A DNA stretch of 64,000 nt from positions 21,535 through 85,534 of the forward strand of contig JAJACQ010000020.1 of the NCBI GenBank assembly GCA_022601435.1, written 5' to 3'. Source of the stretch: Chlamydiia bacterium (lineage in GTDB: Bacteria > Chlamydiota > Chlamydiia > Chlamydiales > 2-12-FULL-49-11). Made by a program: the position numbers and the translations under genes. Positions 8,149 to 17,047 of this stretch are shown here, piece by piece (the stretch's first letter is position 1; each line of letters starts with the position of its first letter). The notes under the pieces were generated by a model. It did not search any database, had not been told where the DNA came from, and was given only the letters and a program-made list of their open reading frames with translations.

Positions 8149-9756
8149 CTAGTTCTCGATATAGGCATATTTAAAATCTATGCATCCTGTTTCACTTAAG
8201 ATGACATCTTTTAATTTTTCATCTTGTACATACATTAACTTTTGATGGTAAAGTGGAATCAATGGCAACTCGTTCATTAAAATAGCCTCTGCATCATTCA
8301 GAAGAGATAACCGCTTTTGGGAAGTTGTACAAGTGTACGAGTTATCTATTGCAGAAATATAATCTAAGCTTTCCCAGTTTGTGCAATTTGTTCCTACGTG
8401 TTTTGTTTTAAATACTTCTAACATCCCTGTTGCATCTCTATAGTCAGCAATCCAATTACATAGAACTAGTTGAAAGTTCCCACTAGAAATTTTATCTAAG
8501 CAAACTTTCTTTTCATAGGGCTCTATTTGAATATTTATTTTCAGTACCTTTCTTAGATTATCTTGAATTGCCGATATGATCTTATGATTTCTTTCAGTGG
8601 AATCATAAGATATTGTAATTGTAGGGAAGTTTTCTTTTGTAAGGGATAACTCTTTTAAAGCGAGTTCAAAGTGCTCTAAAGCTTTTTTGCTATTACCATC
8701 TTCAAAAAATCCTTTAGTTCTATTATTTAGACATGCAGGTACTAAAGCAGTTGCAGGACTTCCTGCTCCATACAAAACATGCTCAACAATGTCTTTTCGA
8801 TTGATTGCATAAGCTAAACTCTTTCTTAGATTCTCATTTTGCATAGGATATTTCTCAGTATTTGTCTTGAGCATATAAACGATTAAGCCAGTTATTTTCT
8901 TTAGGGTTTCGCTATCTTGTAAATGTTCTACAACGTCACAGGGGATATTAGAATAAGGTGATCCTGCCCATTGTAGTTGCTTTTTGTTATACATTTTATA
9001 AGCGGTTGTTGGATCCAACATCAGCATATTAAGCTTTTGGAGCTTAACGTTTTTAGTATCCCAATAATAGTCATTCTTTACTGCAGTAATTTTATTTTTC
9101 ATTTTCCATGTTTCTAGTTTGAAAGGTCCATTACAAATAAATGTTTCTGGATTATAGTGCCAATCAGGGTTATGCTCTACAATAGATTGCTTCACTGGAA
9201 AGAAGGCTGGAAGAGATAGCAGTTCTTTAAAGAAAGGAGTAGGAGTTTCTAGCTCAACTACTAAGGTATAATCATCTTTAGCATAAGCTCCTAGATAATC
9301 AACAGACATTTGCTCTTCTTTAATCGCTCTTGCGTTCTTTATTCGATATAAAAAAGCGGAATAAGCAGTTGGGAAAGCTTTATCGACACTAGATTTCCAT
9401 GAATAAATAAAATCATGGGCAGTTAACGGATCGCCATTTGACCAATAAGTCTTTTTTAATTCGATTGTATATGTTTTTTGATCTTCTGACTTAGTCACTT
9501 TTTTTGCAATGGCTTCTTTAAGATTACCATCCAAATCTTCCCTATAAAGACCTTCATTGAAGCCTTTAAGTAAATTTAAGTCGTATAGCTTTCTAGCTTT
9601 TCTAGGATCTAAGCAACAAGGCTCGTTTTCTATATTTAATGTGATTTCTTGTGTAGATGAAGTTACTTGTGCGGTGTTTTTTGTTTTACAACAACTAGTC
9701 ATTGAAGTTGTAATCATAACAAAAAGAGAAAATCTAAACACTTTGCTTATACTCAT
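8149..9756 (-). CDS. oppA: Peptide ABC transporter substrate-binding lipoprotein OppA (copy 2)
   Basis: A 535-residue paralogue of the downstream OppA with the same length and motifs: CCLDPRKARKLYDLNLL near residue 47, WSNGDPLTAHDFIYSW near residue 106 and IPLYHQKLMYVQDEKL near the end. The signal peptide ends around MTSCCK, where two adjacent cysteines make the lipidated residue ambiguous (the first fits the lipobox better). It is clearly closer to copy 1 than to copy 3. Cysteines are unusually frequent (for example NNIPCDVVEHL-type positions and CIDFKYAYIEN). Paralogue divergence probably reflects different peptide preference. Its own promoter-like sequence precedes it. Confidence 0.95.
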   Translation of the reverse strand: MSISKVFRFSLFVMITTSMTSCCKTKNTAQVTSSTQEITLNIENEPCCLDPRKARKLYDLNLLKGFNEGLYREDLDGNLKEAIAKKVTKSEDQKTYTIELKKTYWSNGDPLTAHDFIYSWKSSVDKAFPTAYSAFLYRIKNARAIKEEQMSVDYLGAYAKDDYTLVVELETPTPFFKELLSLPAFFPVKQSIVEHNPDWHYNPETFICNGPFKLETWKMKNKITAVKNDYYWDTKNVKLQKLNMLMLDPTTAYKMYNKKQLQWAGSPYSNIPCDVVEHLQDSETLKKITGLIVYMLKTNTEKYPMQNENLRKSLAYAINRKDIVEHVLYGAGSPATALVPACLNNRTKGFFEDGNSKKALEHFELALKELSLTKENFPTITISYDSTERNHKIISAIQDNLRKVLKINIQIEPYEKKVCLDKISSGNFQLVLCNWIADYRDATGMLEVFKTKHVGTNCTNWESLDYISAIDNSYTCTTSQKRLSLLNDAEAILMNELPLIPLYHQKLMYVQDEKLKDVILSETGCIDFKYAYIEN

Positions 9757-9788
9757 AAATGCTACCTTATGTTGAACACCAAGTAAAG

Positions 9789-9816
9789 ATTATACTTAAA
9801 TCTCCTTTACTATCAA
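9789..9816 (-). promoter_or_regulatory. Sigma-70-type promoter of oppA copy 2
   Basis: On the minus strand TTGATA, 16 bases and TATAAT form a promoter about 33 bases upstream of the oppA copy 2 start. It has the same -10 and spacing as the promoter of copy 1. Confidence 0.65.
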
Positions 9817-9840
9817 GATATAAGTTAAAGCGCCAAAAGT

Positions 9841-11409
9841 CTAATGTTCGATATAAGCGTATTTAAAATCGATATGACTCATGTCTGTGAGGACTACATC
9901 TTTTAGCTTTTCATCTTTTAGATGAAGCATCATAAAATTGTAGACTGGAATCACAGGCATTTCATCAATTAACACTTTTTCTGATTCTTTTAAAAGAGCT
10001 ATGCGGTTTTCATTAACTTGGTTAAACGACTCGTTGAGAGCTTTTATATAACTTACATTTTCCCAACCTGTTTGGTTAACTCCGCTATCTCTTGTTTTGT
10101 ATACATCCAGAAATGTCACAGGATCTTTATAATCTGCAACCCATCGACCGCAAGCTAAGTCGTAATCTCCTTTTGCAATGTTTGAATAGAAGACTTTTGC
10201 CTCTAGTGGCTCAAGAACGACATCTATGTCTAGAGCTTTTTTCCATTGATCTTGGATAGCCTGAGCAATGACTTGTTGTTTACTATTTGATGCAAACGAA
10301 AGTCTTAAGTTAAGATTTTTCTTAACGCCTGTTTGTTTAAAAAGGGCCTTTGCTGTTTCTGTATCTCCGTCAATGAAGTATGGTTTTTCTTGAAGCCCTA
10401 GTAGCTCAGGTACTATACCAGTTGCAGGATTCCCTTCTCCATGAAGGATGTGTTTACAAATCTCAGTTCTATTGATGCTATAAGCTAAACTTTTTCTCAT
10501 TTTAACATCTTGAAGGTTTGGCTTATTGGTATTAACGCGAATCCAATAGGTTGCTATCAACGGTGTTTTATTCACTTTGTCATCATTTTTTAAAGAGACG
10601 ATGCTATCAATGGGAAGATTTGAGTTTGGGGCTCCTATCCAATGTAGATCACCCTGTTCATACATTCTAAAAGCAGTATCAGAGTCAACCATTATCATTG
10701 TTACTTTAGAGAGTTTAACTCGATCGCTTTCCCAATAGTACGGGTTTTTCTCTAGAACAATCTCATTGTTATTTTTCCATGATTTAATATTGAAAGGGCC
10801 GTTAGAAATAATTGTATCTGCGTTTGCAAAAATATTAGAATGATTTTTATCGTAGGTTTCATTAACCGGAAAATAGATGACATTTTTTGTGAGATCAAGA
10901 AAGTAAGGTGTGGGCTTTTCCAATTCAACAACAAGAGTATAGTCATCTTTTGCATAAGCACCAATCATAGAGATTGGTAAATTTCCCTCTTTTATATTTT
11001 TTGCATTTTTAATTGGATACAAAAGGTGTGCACACTGAGATGGAAAATCAGGACTAAGAGAGCACTTCCAAGCATAAATAAAATCATGTGCTGTTAAAGG
11101 ATCACCATTTGACCAAAAAGTTTTTTTTAATTCGAATTCATACTTTATTTTGTCACTAGAAACAGAATAGTTTTCAACTAGCGCAGGCGTTGTTTCTCCT
11201 AAATGATTTGCCCTGAAAAGACCATCTGAGAAGGTTTTTATAATATTATAATCTGTTATAAGAGTCGCTTTTCTGGGGTCTAGCTTTATTGGATCAGACT
11301 CAATATTCACAATAATCTCTTGAGCATTTTCTTTCTTTTCGCTAATTTTATCACATGAAGCAAAGAATAGAAGAATGAGAAGGGGTGGAATTAGTTTCAA
11401 TCTTTTCAT
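9841..11409 (-). CDS. oppA: Peptide ABC transporter substrate-binding lipoprotein OppA (copy 3)
   Basis: A 522-residue OppA lipoprotein, the first of three tandem copies on this strand and the most divergent. Signal peptide LLILLFFASC gives lipidated Cys19. Conserved motifs include KLDPRKATLITDYNIIKTF near residue 42, WSNGDPLTAHDFIYAW near residue 99 and MPVIPVYNFMMLHLKDEKL near the C-terminus. RBS AAGGAAC lies just upstream. It is divergent from the NlpC/P60 gene with a short intergenic gap. Chlamydiae commonly hold several OppA paralogues against a single permease set; nothing here shows what peptide it binds. Confidence 0.95.
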   Translation of the reverse strand: MKRLKLIPPLLILLFFASCDKISEKKENAQEIIVNIESDPIKLDPRKATLITDYNIIKTFSDGLFRANHLGETTPALVENYSVSSDKIKYEFELKKTFWSNGDPLTAHDFIYAWKCSLSPDFPSQCAHLLYPIKNAKNIKEGNLPISMIGAYAKDDYTLVVELEKPTPYFLDLTKNVIYFPVNETYDKNHSNIFANADTIISNGPFNIKSWKNNNEIVLEKNPYYWESDRVKLSKVTMIMVDSDTAFRMYEQGDLHWIGAPNSNLPIDSIVSLKNDDKVNKTPLIATYWIRVNTNKPNLQDVKMRKSLAYSINRTEICKHILHGEGNPATGIVPELLGLQEKPYFIDGDTETAKALFKQTGVKKNLNLRLSFASNSKQQVIAQAIQDQWKKALDIDVVLEPLEAKVFYSNIAKGDYDLACGRWVADYKDPVTFLDVYKTRDSGVNQTGWENVSYIKALNESFNQVNENRIALLKESEKVLIDEMPVIPVYNFMMLHLKDEKLKDVVLTDMSHIDFKYAYIEH

Positions 11410-11478
11410 ATTGTTCCTTTTTTATAGAATTGCCAAAATTATTAAAGATCAAAACAAAACTTGCAATGGTTAATTGAG

Positions 11479-12141
11479 ATGCTAAGAACAAAAAGTTATA
11501 CACCACTATTTAATACTCCTAATTTTGAGAGTGTTTTAATTAATAATCCTGTTGATAACGTTTTTCATATAAGAATATTAGAAACAATTATTTTCCCAGG
11601 AAGGTCTGTTAAATTAGCAGAAGAAAAGAATGGCGTTTGCAAAGTACAAACTGAAGATTATTATGGAGAAAAGTTTTTTTTTACGAAAAACACTTTTTTA
11701 GAGGAGGGCAGGCCCATTCCAAAAAGGAAATTGCCTGATTTAGATATCATAATTAAAAGACTTTATAGTTTCCCAAAAATGCCTTACTTACTTGGGGGAG
11801 CTTGTCTTACTCCAATAGAGATGAATCTTATGGGGTTAGATGCTTTTGATCAGCGCCATAAAAAACTATACGGAATAGACTGCTCAGGGCTTTTGTACTT
11901 TGTTACACATGGACACACCCCAAGAAATACATCTGAATTAATAAACTATGGGATGAGAGTTAATAAACTAAAGCCGATGGATTTGATTGTTTTGCAGGGG
12001 CATGTATTGATATATCTTGGTAATGGCGATGTGATTGAATCTTTAGAAGTCGATGGTGTGGTTATCTCTAAATGGGAGATTCGTAAGAAAAAAATAAAAA
12101 AAGAGTATCGATTTATTCGTTTTCATCCTCAAGCCTTTTAA
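11479..12141 (+). CDS. NlpC/P60 family cysteine peptidase
   Basis: A 220-residue protein with an SH3-like N-terminal region (residues ~15-90) and a C-terminal NlpC/P60 domain. The catalytic cysteine sits in YGIDCSGLLYFV near residue 138, and the histidine in DLIVLQGHVLIYLGNGDVIE near residue 180. Such enzymes cleave gamma-D-Glu-diaminopimelate bonds in peptidoglycan stems. No convincing signal peptide is visible. The start is uncertain: the first ATG is at 11479, but an in-frame TTG at 11461 would add six residues; neither has a good RBS. The 3' end overlaps the convergent NYN gene by 29 bases. It complements the NamZ-type muramidase found at 33 kb. Confidence 0.85.
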   Translation: MLRTKSYTPLFNTPNFESVLINNPVDNVFHIRILETIIFPGRSVKLAEEKNGVCKVQTEDYYGEKFFFTKNTFLEEGRPIPKRKLPDLDIIIKRLYSFPKMPYLLGGACLTPIEMNLMGLDAFDQRHKKLYGIDCSGLLYFVTHGHTPRNTSELINYGMRVNKLKPMDLIVLQGHVLIYLGNGDVIESLEVDGVVISKWEIRKKKIKKEYRFIRFHPQAF

Positions 12142-12595
12142 GAAAAATAGACTCATAGCGGTCTACTTCTTTTTTGATATGATGAATTGGCTTTTTTTCG
12201 CTATTTTTTTTAGCATTCTTTTTTCTTAAAAGAGACATAAAAGATTTTACAGTAATAACTTTTGTTTCTTGTTCTTTGACTCTATAGGAAAGCGCTCTAT
12301 CAGAAGTGACAACAACGATGTCATGGGGATTCTTTATAGCATACAGCTTTTCGACGATTAGATCATCTGCTTCTAAATTATTTGGAGCTAAGATGATAGT
12401 TAAGGGAGGCTTTTCTAAACTGTGAGCATAAAGCGTTTCGTGGTGAATAGGCGTATCAAAGATCATTTCACCTGATAATCCTGCTGCTTTCATAGTTTTT
12501 GCAATAAATAAAACAAACTCATCTTTGTTTGCCTCTGTTGGAGTATCTTCGGTGATTTGAAAGAATAAGTTGTAGCCGTCTATGATGTAGTACAC
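12113..12595 (-). CDS. NYN-domain endoribonuclease (YacP/Rae1-like)
   Basis: A 160-residue protein of the YacP-type NYN (PIN-like) family. Diagnostic acidic motifs are present: YIIDGYNL at residues 3-10, LEADDLI near residue 95 and VVTSDRALSYRV near residue 114, which together bind the catalytic metal. The C-terminal ~35 residues are Lys-rich and probably flexible. The Bacillus homologue Rae1 cleaves mRNA in the ribosomal A site; whether this one does so is inference. Its start overlaps the rdgB stop by 16 bases and its end overlaps the convergent NlpC/P60 gene. Confidence 0.85.
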   Translation of the reverse strand: MYYIIDGYNLFFQITEDTPTEANKDEFVLFIAKTMKAAGLSGEMIFDTPIHHETLYAHSLEKPPLTIILAPNNLEADDLIVEKLYAIKNPHDIVVVTSDRALSYRVKEQETKVITVKSFMSLLRKKNAKKNSEKKPIHHIKKEVDRYESIFLKRLEDENE

Positions 12596-13191
12596 TGAAA
12601 CTCTACTTCTAATGTATGTCTTAGCTTTTCAAAAGCACGAGATCTATGGGACACTTTTAATTTAATTTCAGTTTGTATCTCTGCAAAAGAGTGACTGTAA
12701 TCATGTTTTAAAAAGAGAGGATCGTAACCAAATCCACCGGCACCTCTAATTTCTTCTAATATTCGACCTTCACAAGTGCCAGTTACTATTTTAATCACTT
12801 TTTCTGGAGAGGCTAAACAAAGAGTACAAGAATAATAAGCGTTTCTTTTATCACCCTTTAAATCTTTCATTTCAGCTAAAAGCTTAGTCATATTTTCTTT
12901 TGCTGTAGGGTTTTCTCCTGCATATCGTGCAGAAAAAACACCGGGCGAAGTTTTAAGAGCAGGAACAATGAGGCCAGAGTCGTCGGCAAGAGCGAGCATA
13001 TTAAAATGCTTTGCTGCATCTAAAGCTTTTAAGGTTGCATTACCTTCAAATGTATCTTCTGATTCAATAGGAGCTTCATAATCCTTAAAATCCCTTAAAG
13101 AATATAGATCAATCTTATCAAAGCTTTCTTTTAAAATAGCTTTTAACTCTAATATTTTGTGTAAATTTTGTGTAGCTAATAGTAATTTCAT
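12580..13191 (-). CDS. rdgB: XTP/dITP diphosphatase RdgB (HAM1 family)
   Basis: A 203-residue HAM1/RdgB pyrophosphatase that removes inosine and xanthosine triphosphates from the nucleotide pool. Motifs: LLATQNLHKILELK at the N-terminus (nucleotide-binding T-x-N-x-x-K), LADDSGLIV near residue 67, GVFSARYAGEN near residue 80, GAGGFGYDPLF near residue 150 and SHRSRAFEKL at the C-terminus. I place the start at the ATG at 13191, five bases after AGGTG and at the usual family N-terminus; the longer frame to 13236 has no RBS and would read through a hairpin. Overlaps the NYN gene by 16 bases. Confidence 0.93.
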   Translation of the reverse strand: MKLLLATQNLHKILELKAILKESFDKIDLYSLRDFKDYEAPIESEDTFEGNATLKALDAAKHFNMLALADDSGLIVPALKTSPGVFSARYAGENPTAKENMTKLLAEMKDLKGDKRNAYYSCTLCLASPEKVIKIVTGTCEGRILEEIRGAGGFGYDPLFLKHDYSHSFAEIQTEIKLKVSHRSRAFEKLRHTLEVEFQCTTS

Positions 13192-13205
13192 AATTTCACC
13201 TATGG

Positions 13206-13226
13206 AAAGGATACTAGGTATCCTTT
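13206..13226 (+). other. Nine-base-pair hairpin with T-tract, rdgB leader
   Basis: AAAGGATAC-TAG-GTATCCTTT is a perfect nine-pair stem followed on the plus strand by five more T residues, the form of an intrinsic terminator. The annotated genes here are on the minus strand, where the hairpin lies in the rdgB leader without a U tract. It may stop antisense transcription or protect the rdgB mRNA. Confidence 0.5.
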
Positions 13227-13245
13227 TTTTCATCAATCATGAAAA

Positions 13246-13950
13246 CTAAATAAACATTTTATTGATCATATTAGCAACTTCTACCGTTGTAAGACGATTC
13301 TTATAAAGAGCTTTTGAAATTTTATTTAGTTCTCTTAATTTCTCTTCATCACCCTTAAAAACTTCAGAGGCATTTTTTAGAGCAAGAAAAGAGATGAATT
13401 TAAAGCTTGTCTGCAAAGCCCTTTTATCATGCTTTGAACCAAATCCAATTAGCGAAAGTTGATCTTTATATGTCTTGTGAAAGTCTTTGGAGGGCATCAA
13501 AGCTAAGGCATTTGCTAGAAACAGTGTATAAGCAACGTTTTTTCGATCTTCATTTTCTATAGAAAGGCTTGAAACTGGATTAATTGATATATCATATTCT
13601 TCCTCTAGATCATTTCTTAGTTTCTCTAAAAGTTCAGAATCGTTTTTCTGCTTTGGCATTAAAGCAGAAGCGGCAACTACTAGTGTGTAGTATCTATGTA
13701 AAGTAGCATCTCTTTTTTCTTCATCAAGAGAATTAAAATAATCATCATTACAGAAAAGTTTATTAGAAGATACGCAATCTTCAAGATTCACAAAAGAAAG
13801 AGCCTGGAATACAAACTTTTTTACTTCTTCATGAAAGTTTGTGATTTGAAATGTTTCTTTTGGAGGTTGCTTTTCCCTAATTTGACTTTGTTCTGAAGAA
13901 AAGATAAGTGAAATGGCACATATAGTTAACAGTAAAAATGACTTTTTCAT
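13246..13950 (-). CDS. Exported hypothetical protein
   Basis: A 234-residue protein of unrecognised family. MKKSFLLLTICAISLIFSSEQ at the N-terminus is a clear signal peptide with cleavage expected near Ser/Glu 18-19. The mature part is mostly helical and charged, with two cysteines close together (LEDCVSSNKLFC, mature region), possibly a disulphide. I use the ATG at 13950 because AAAGGAT lies just upstream; an extended frame to 13986 adds residues before the signal peptide. It precedes rdgB and probably shares its transcript. No catalytic motif is visible. Confidence 0.7.
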   Translation of the reverse strand: MKKSFLLLTICAISLIFSSEQSQIREKQPPKETFQITNFHEEVKKFVFQALSFVNLEDCVSSNKLFCNDDYFNSLDEEKRDATLHRYYTLVVAASALMPKQKNDSELLEKLRNDLEEEYDISINPVSSLSIENEDRKNVAYTLFLANALALMPSKDFHKTYKDQLSLIGFGSKHDKRALQTSFKFISFLALKNASEVFKGDEEKLRELNKISKALYKNRLTTVEVANMINKMFI

Positions 13951-14040
13951 AGTATCCTTTGTTTGAAATCCAAGAGGATAAATCACCTTGTATTATTTGT
14001 AAATTAAAAAAAAATTAAGGAAATTAAAAGAGATGTTTAT

Positions 14041-14095
14041 CTTTTTGCGCATGTAAAAAATGCAAAACATAGGTTTGGAAAGGGTCTTTGACTTT
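14041..14095. repeat. Degenerate copy of repeat B
   Basis: CTTTTTGCGCATGTAAAAAATG followed by ATAGGTTTGGAAAGGGTCTTTG tracks the order of motifs in repeat B (AT-rich stem with GCGCATG, linker, GGTTT-x-x-AAAGGG) but the stems are mostly broken. It lies just after the 3' end of tyrP copy 1. Confidence 0.35.
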
Positions 14096-14126
14096 TTTTA
14101 GCATGTGTGACAAAACCTCATAAAGA

Positions 14127-15344
14127 TTAAGGAATAGGGAAGATTTCGATGCCGTGGTGGTGAAGAAGACGAGAGATAACGATGAATAGAGAAAATGAGA
14201 AGAGAAAAAGAAGTGTTACTTTGCCTCCGAAGAGCTTGTATGAAGATTCACGATTTTCTAAGTAGCGACCTTTATAGACCATCATAACTGGAAATAAACC
14301 AAACAAGATAACGGCAATTATACCACCAAAACTTAATGCTTTATAAAAGATTTCTGGATGCCACTGCGCCACCACTAGAGGAGGAATAAGAGTTAATAAG
14401 ATGATCCCTATGGGAGGTCTTATGCGGTCATTTAGCTTAAGGCCATCGCAAAAAAAATGCGTGATGCTAATTGATTGAGCTAAAAAAGAAGTTAATATTG
14501 CGGCAAATGCTAGTAAAGATGCGGGCGTTGCTATAGATGGGTAGAGAAGATTCAAAGCTGCAGCTGCATCTAGACCATTTCGATAACTAAAAGCTATTCC
14601 TCCATCTCCATTAATTGGAAGAGAGCCTAGGGTTACAAAGATCCATAAAATATAGATGCTTAGTGTAATGATTGACCCTAAAAGAATTGAATGCCGGACT
14701 CTTGTGATGTCCCCTTTCATATAATGCGTGATTGTGGGAATCATATTATGAAAGCCAAATGAGATAATCAATATGGGAAGAGGAAAGAATGTATACTTTA
14801 AATCTGTGTATAAAAAATTACTTGGGTCAATAAGCCTTATACTAAAAAGTAACAAGATGACAAATGCTGTAATTTTAATGATCATTAAAAAACGATTTAA
14901 TATATCAACAGACCTTGTCCCTAGATAAATCATCCATCCAAACAATACGACAAAGACAGTACTACAGGCCCATGTTTTAACTTCAGTATCTGAAAAAAAA
15001 GCAATAGCGCTTGCTGTATGAATGCCGCTATCTGCTATATATGCTACTAGAAGAGAGTAAAATAAAATAAGAAATAAAATCACACAAAGAGCGCGGAAGA
15101 AACTTCCCAATAAAGTACCTATCATTGTAGGAAATCCTTCATGGTAAGCAAACCAACTTGAGGCTTCTACAAGCAATAATGCCGTTGCCGTCATCAATGC
15201 CCATGCCAAAAAAAACATAATCATTGAAGGAAAAAGACCAGCAAACCCTGTTAGGATTGGTAATCCAAGCATCCCGGCGCCTATACAACTCCCTGAAATT
15301 AACAAAGAGCCCCCTAATATACTTCCAGGTTGTTTATCTTTCAT
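14127..15344 (-). CDS. tyrP: Aromatic amino acid transporter TyrP (copy 1)
   Basis: A 405-residue inner-membrane permease of the hydroxy/aromatic amino acid permease (HAAAP) family, with about eleven hydrophobic helices. The family signature is at the N-terminus: GGSLLISGSCIGAGMLGLPI (residues ~11-30), the substrate-site loop with unwound glycines. FGFHNMIPTITHYMKGD near residue 196 matches the helix 6 motif of TyrP. It probably imports tyrosine or tryptophan by proton symport. A second copy lies at 20610-21821 on the other strand. Upstream is thyX, 19 bases away and in the same direction. Confidence 0.92.
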   Translation of the reverse strand: MKDKQPGSILGGSLLISGSCIGAGMLGLPILTGFAGLFPSMIMFFLAWALMTATALLLVEASSWFAYHEGFPTMIGTLLGSFFRALCVILFLILFYSLLVAYIADSGIHTASAIAFFSDTEVKTWACSTVFVVLFGWMIYLGTRSVDILNRFLMIIKITAFVILLLFSIRLIDPSNFLYTDLKYTFFPLPILIISFGFHNMIPTITHYMKGDITRVRHSILLGSIITLSIYILWIFVTLGSLPINGDGGIAFSYRNGLDAAAALNLLYPSIATPASLLAFAAILTSFLAQSISITHFFCDGLKLNDRIRPPIGIILLTLIPPLVVAQWHPEIFYKALSFGGIIAVILFGLFPVMMVYKGRYLENRESSYKLFGGKVTLLFLFSFSLFIVISRLLHHHGIEIFPIP

Positions 15345-15362
15345 AATGATTTCAATTTGTGT

Positions 15363-16991
15363 TTAAGGTTTCAAAGATTCCTTCATTTGCTTCTTTTTCT
15401 CATTTCGAATCTCCTGATCTAATCTGCCCAGCACATGCCCGTCAAAGTCTACAAAATTAAAGAACTCTTTAAACTCAGGGTGAGCCATCATGACCTCATG
15501 AGCTAAATCTTGAGCAACTTTTCTGTAACACACGTGTCCTTGAGGTTGAGATCTGAGTTCGCATAACCACTGTAAAGCTCTTAGGTTAGCGTGAAAATAC
15601 CATCGAATATTATAGGCCATAGGAACTATATATTGAGCTTCTTCGGGAAGATCTTTTGCGATCTGATCAAAAGCAATTTTAGCTTTATCTAAGGCTTCTA
15701 TATATGTAGCTTCCATGTCTGTTCCTTTTATTTCTTCAGGAACATAATATCCAAGTCCGCAGCTAAGGAGCTGTCTTTCTTGTGTTAAAATTCTATGTCT
15801 TTGTAAATCTCGATATATACCAAAATCAGCTGTAATTTCAAAAGTAAACTCTGCGTGCTCTGTAGCTCTTGGCGATTTATGTCTTCTATTTGTTCTATGT
15901 TTCCATCCTTTTTCTAGGATAGAATGAATCTCTTCTGCACTTGCTTCTTTTAATTTGTCTTTGATCTCTTCAAATGTAGCAGAACAATATGGGAACATCA
16001 ATGCTGCAGCAACATTCATTGGAGCATTATCATTTGATTTGATGAGCTTTACAAAAGGATCAGCTGTTTGTTTTTTTGTCGTAGTAAATGATGAGGATAG
16101 ATCGGCAAAATCATCTGACATATCATTCATAAATTTTTTATAAGCGATGTTATGCCTATGATCTTCTTCACTTCGTCTTACAAAAGAAGGAATAATTTTA
16201 GAAAGCTCTGTAAAGCTTTGCTTCCCAATATCATTTAATTCAGAAAGATTTGAGATTCCAAGTCTTTGGATAAGACTTTCAAAGAATCGTCCATTTCCAA
16301 AAACACCCATATTAGTCAATGTACCTGCAGGAAGAAGACCCCTGAGACAGTCAAGAACCTTTGCTCTTAAAGCCGCGTTGTAGGCACCTTTAGAGATAGC
16401 AGGATCATGAGGAAAGGTTTTGGCAATTACAGTTGTTAGCTTTGGAATTAGTGAACTATACGTTTCAAATAACATGTCGCAAGTTTTAATATAGAGCTCT
16501 TTATAGCCGGTAGCCATAATGACAGGCTCTCGATAATAGGCATATTTTCCATCAATTTTTTGATCGAAATAGACATAGCGAGTAGATTTTTCAAGTGGCG
16601 ATCCACCAATCCGGGCATCTTCGATACCTTTGGCAGCAAGCATTGAAACACTTTCAAATGCAATATGAGCACTTCCTAATTCACCAATGGAATCATCGCC
16701 ATAACCATCTAGAATTCTATCATAAAAATTTTGAGCTTTTGAAATAGCTAGAGTTTGGTTTTTAGATCCTTGACCTGAAATTTCATGGAAAAGCATCTCT
16801 TCGTTTGAAATAAAATCTTTCAGAAGAAGGGATCTAAGCCCCAAAGTAGAGCGAGAGTAACGCGAAAAGAGCGCTCCTTTGATAACTTCTGGAAGATTTC
16901 GCAGTGCAAAAACATTCTTCGTGGTGTTTGTAACGTAATTTTTTAAAGTCTTACGCTCATCTTCAGAAAAAGTCTCAAATTGAGTATCCAT
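15363..16991 (-). CDS. thyX: FAD-dependent thymidylate synthase ThyX, double-domain
   Basis: A 542-residue ThyX that methylates dUMP to dTMP using methylene-THF and FAD. It is twice the size of classical ThyX (~220-260 residues), as known for chlamydial enzymes. Each half has a recognisable ThyX core: GGSPLEKSTRYVYFD near residues 128-142, and RATEHAEFTFEI with LQRHRILTQERQLLS near residues 370-410. The canonical RHR-x7-Ser motif in the second half has Leu where Ser is expected (RHRILTQERQL, Ser two further on). Presumably only one composite active site is built from the two halves. Short gap to tyrP downstream; nqrA follows upstream on the same strand. Confidence 0.92.
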   Translation of the reverse strand: MDTQFETFSEDERKTLKNYVTNTTKNVFALRNLPEVIKGALFSRYSRSTLGLRSLLLKDFISNEEMLFHEISGQGSKNQTLAISKAQNFYDRILDGYGDDSIGELGSAHIAFESVSMLAAKGIEDARIGGSPLEKSTRYVYFDQKIDGKYAYYREPVIMATGYKELYIKTCDMLFETYSSLIPKLTTVIAKTFPHDPAISKGAYNAALRAKVLDCLRGLLPAGTLTNMGVFGNGRFFESLIQRLGISNLSELNDIGKQSFTELSKIIPSFVRRSEEDHRHNIAYKKFMNDMSDDFADLSSSFTTTKKQTADPFVKLIKSNDNAPMNVAAALMFPYCSATFEEIKDKLKEASAEEIHSILEKGWKHRTNRRHKSPRATEHAEFTFEITADFGIYRDLQRHRILTQERQLLSCGLGYYVPEEIKGTDMEATYIEALDKAKIAFDQIAKDLPEEAQYIVPMAYNIRWYFHANLRALQWLCELRSQPQGHVCYRKVAQDLAHEVMMAHPEFKEFFNFVDFDGHVLGRLDQEIRNEKKKQMKESLKP

Positions 16992-17047
16992 TGCTCATCC
17001 TCCTAAAAATAGATTAGTTTAATCGGAAAAAACAATTTTTCCTACTT

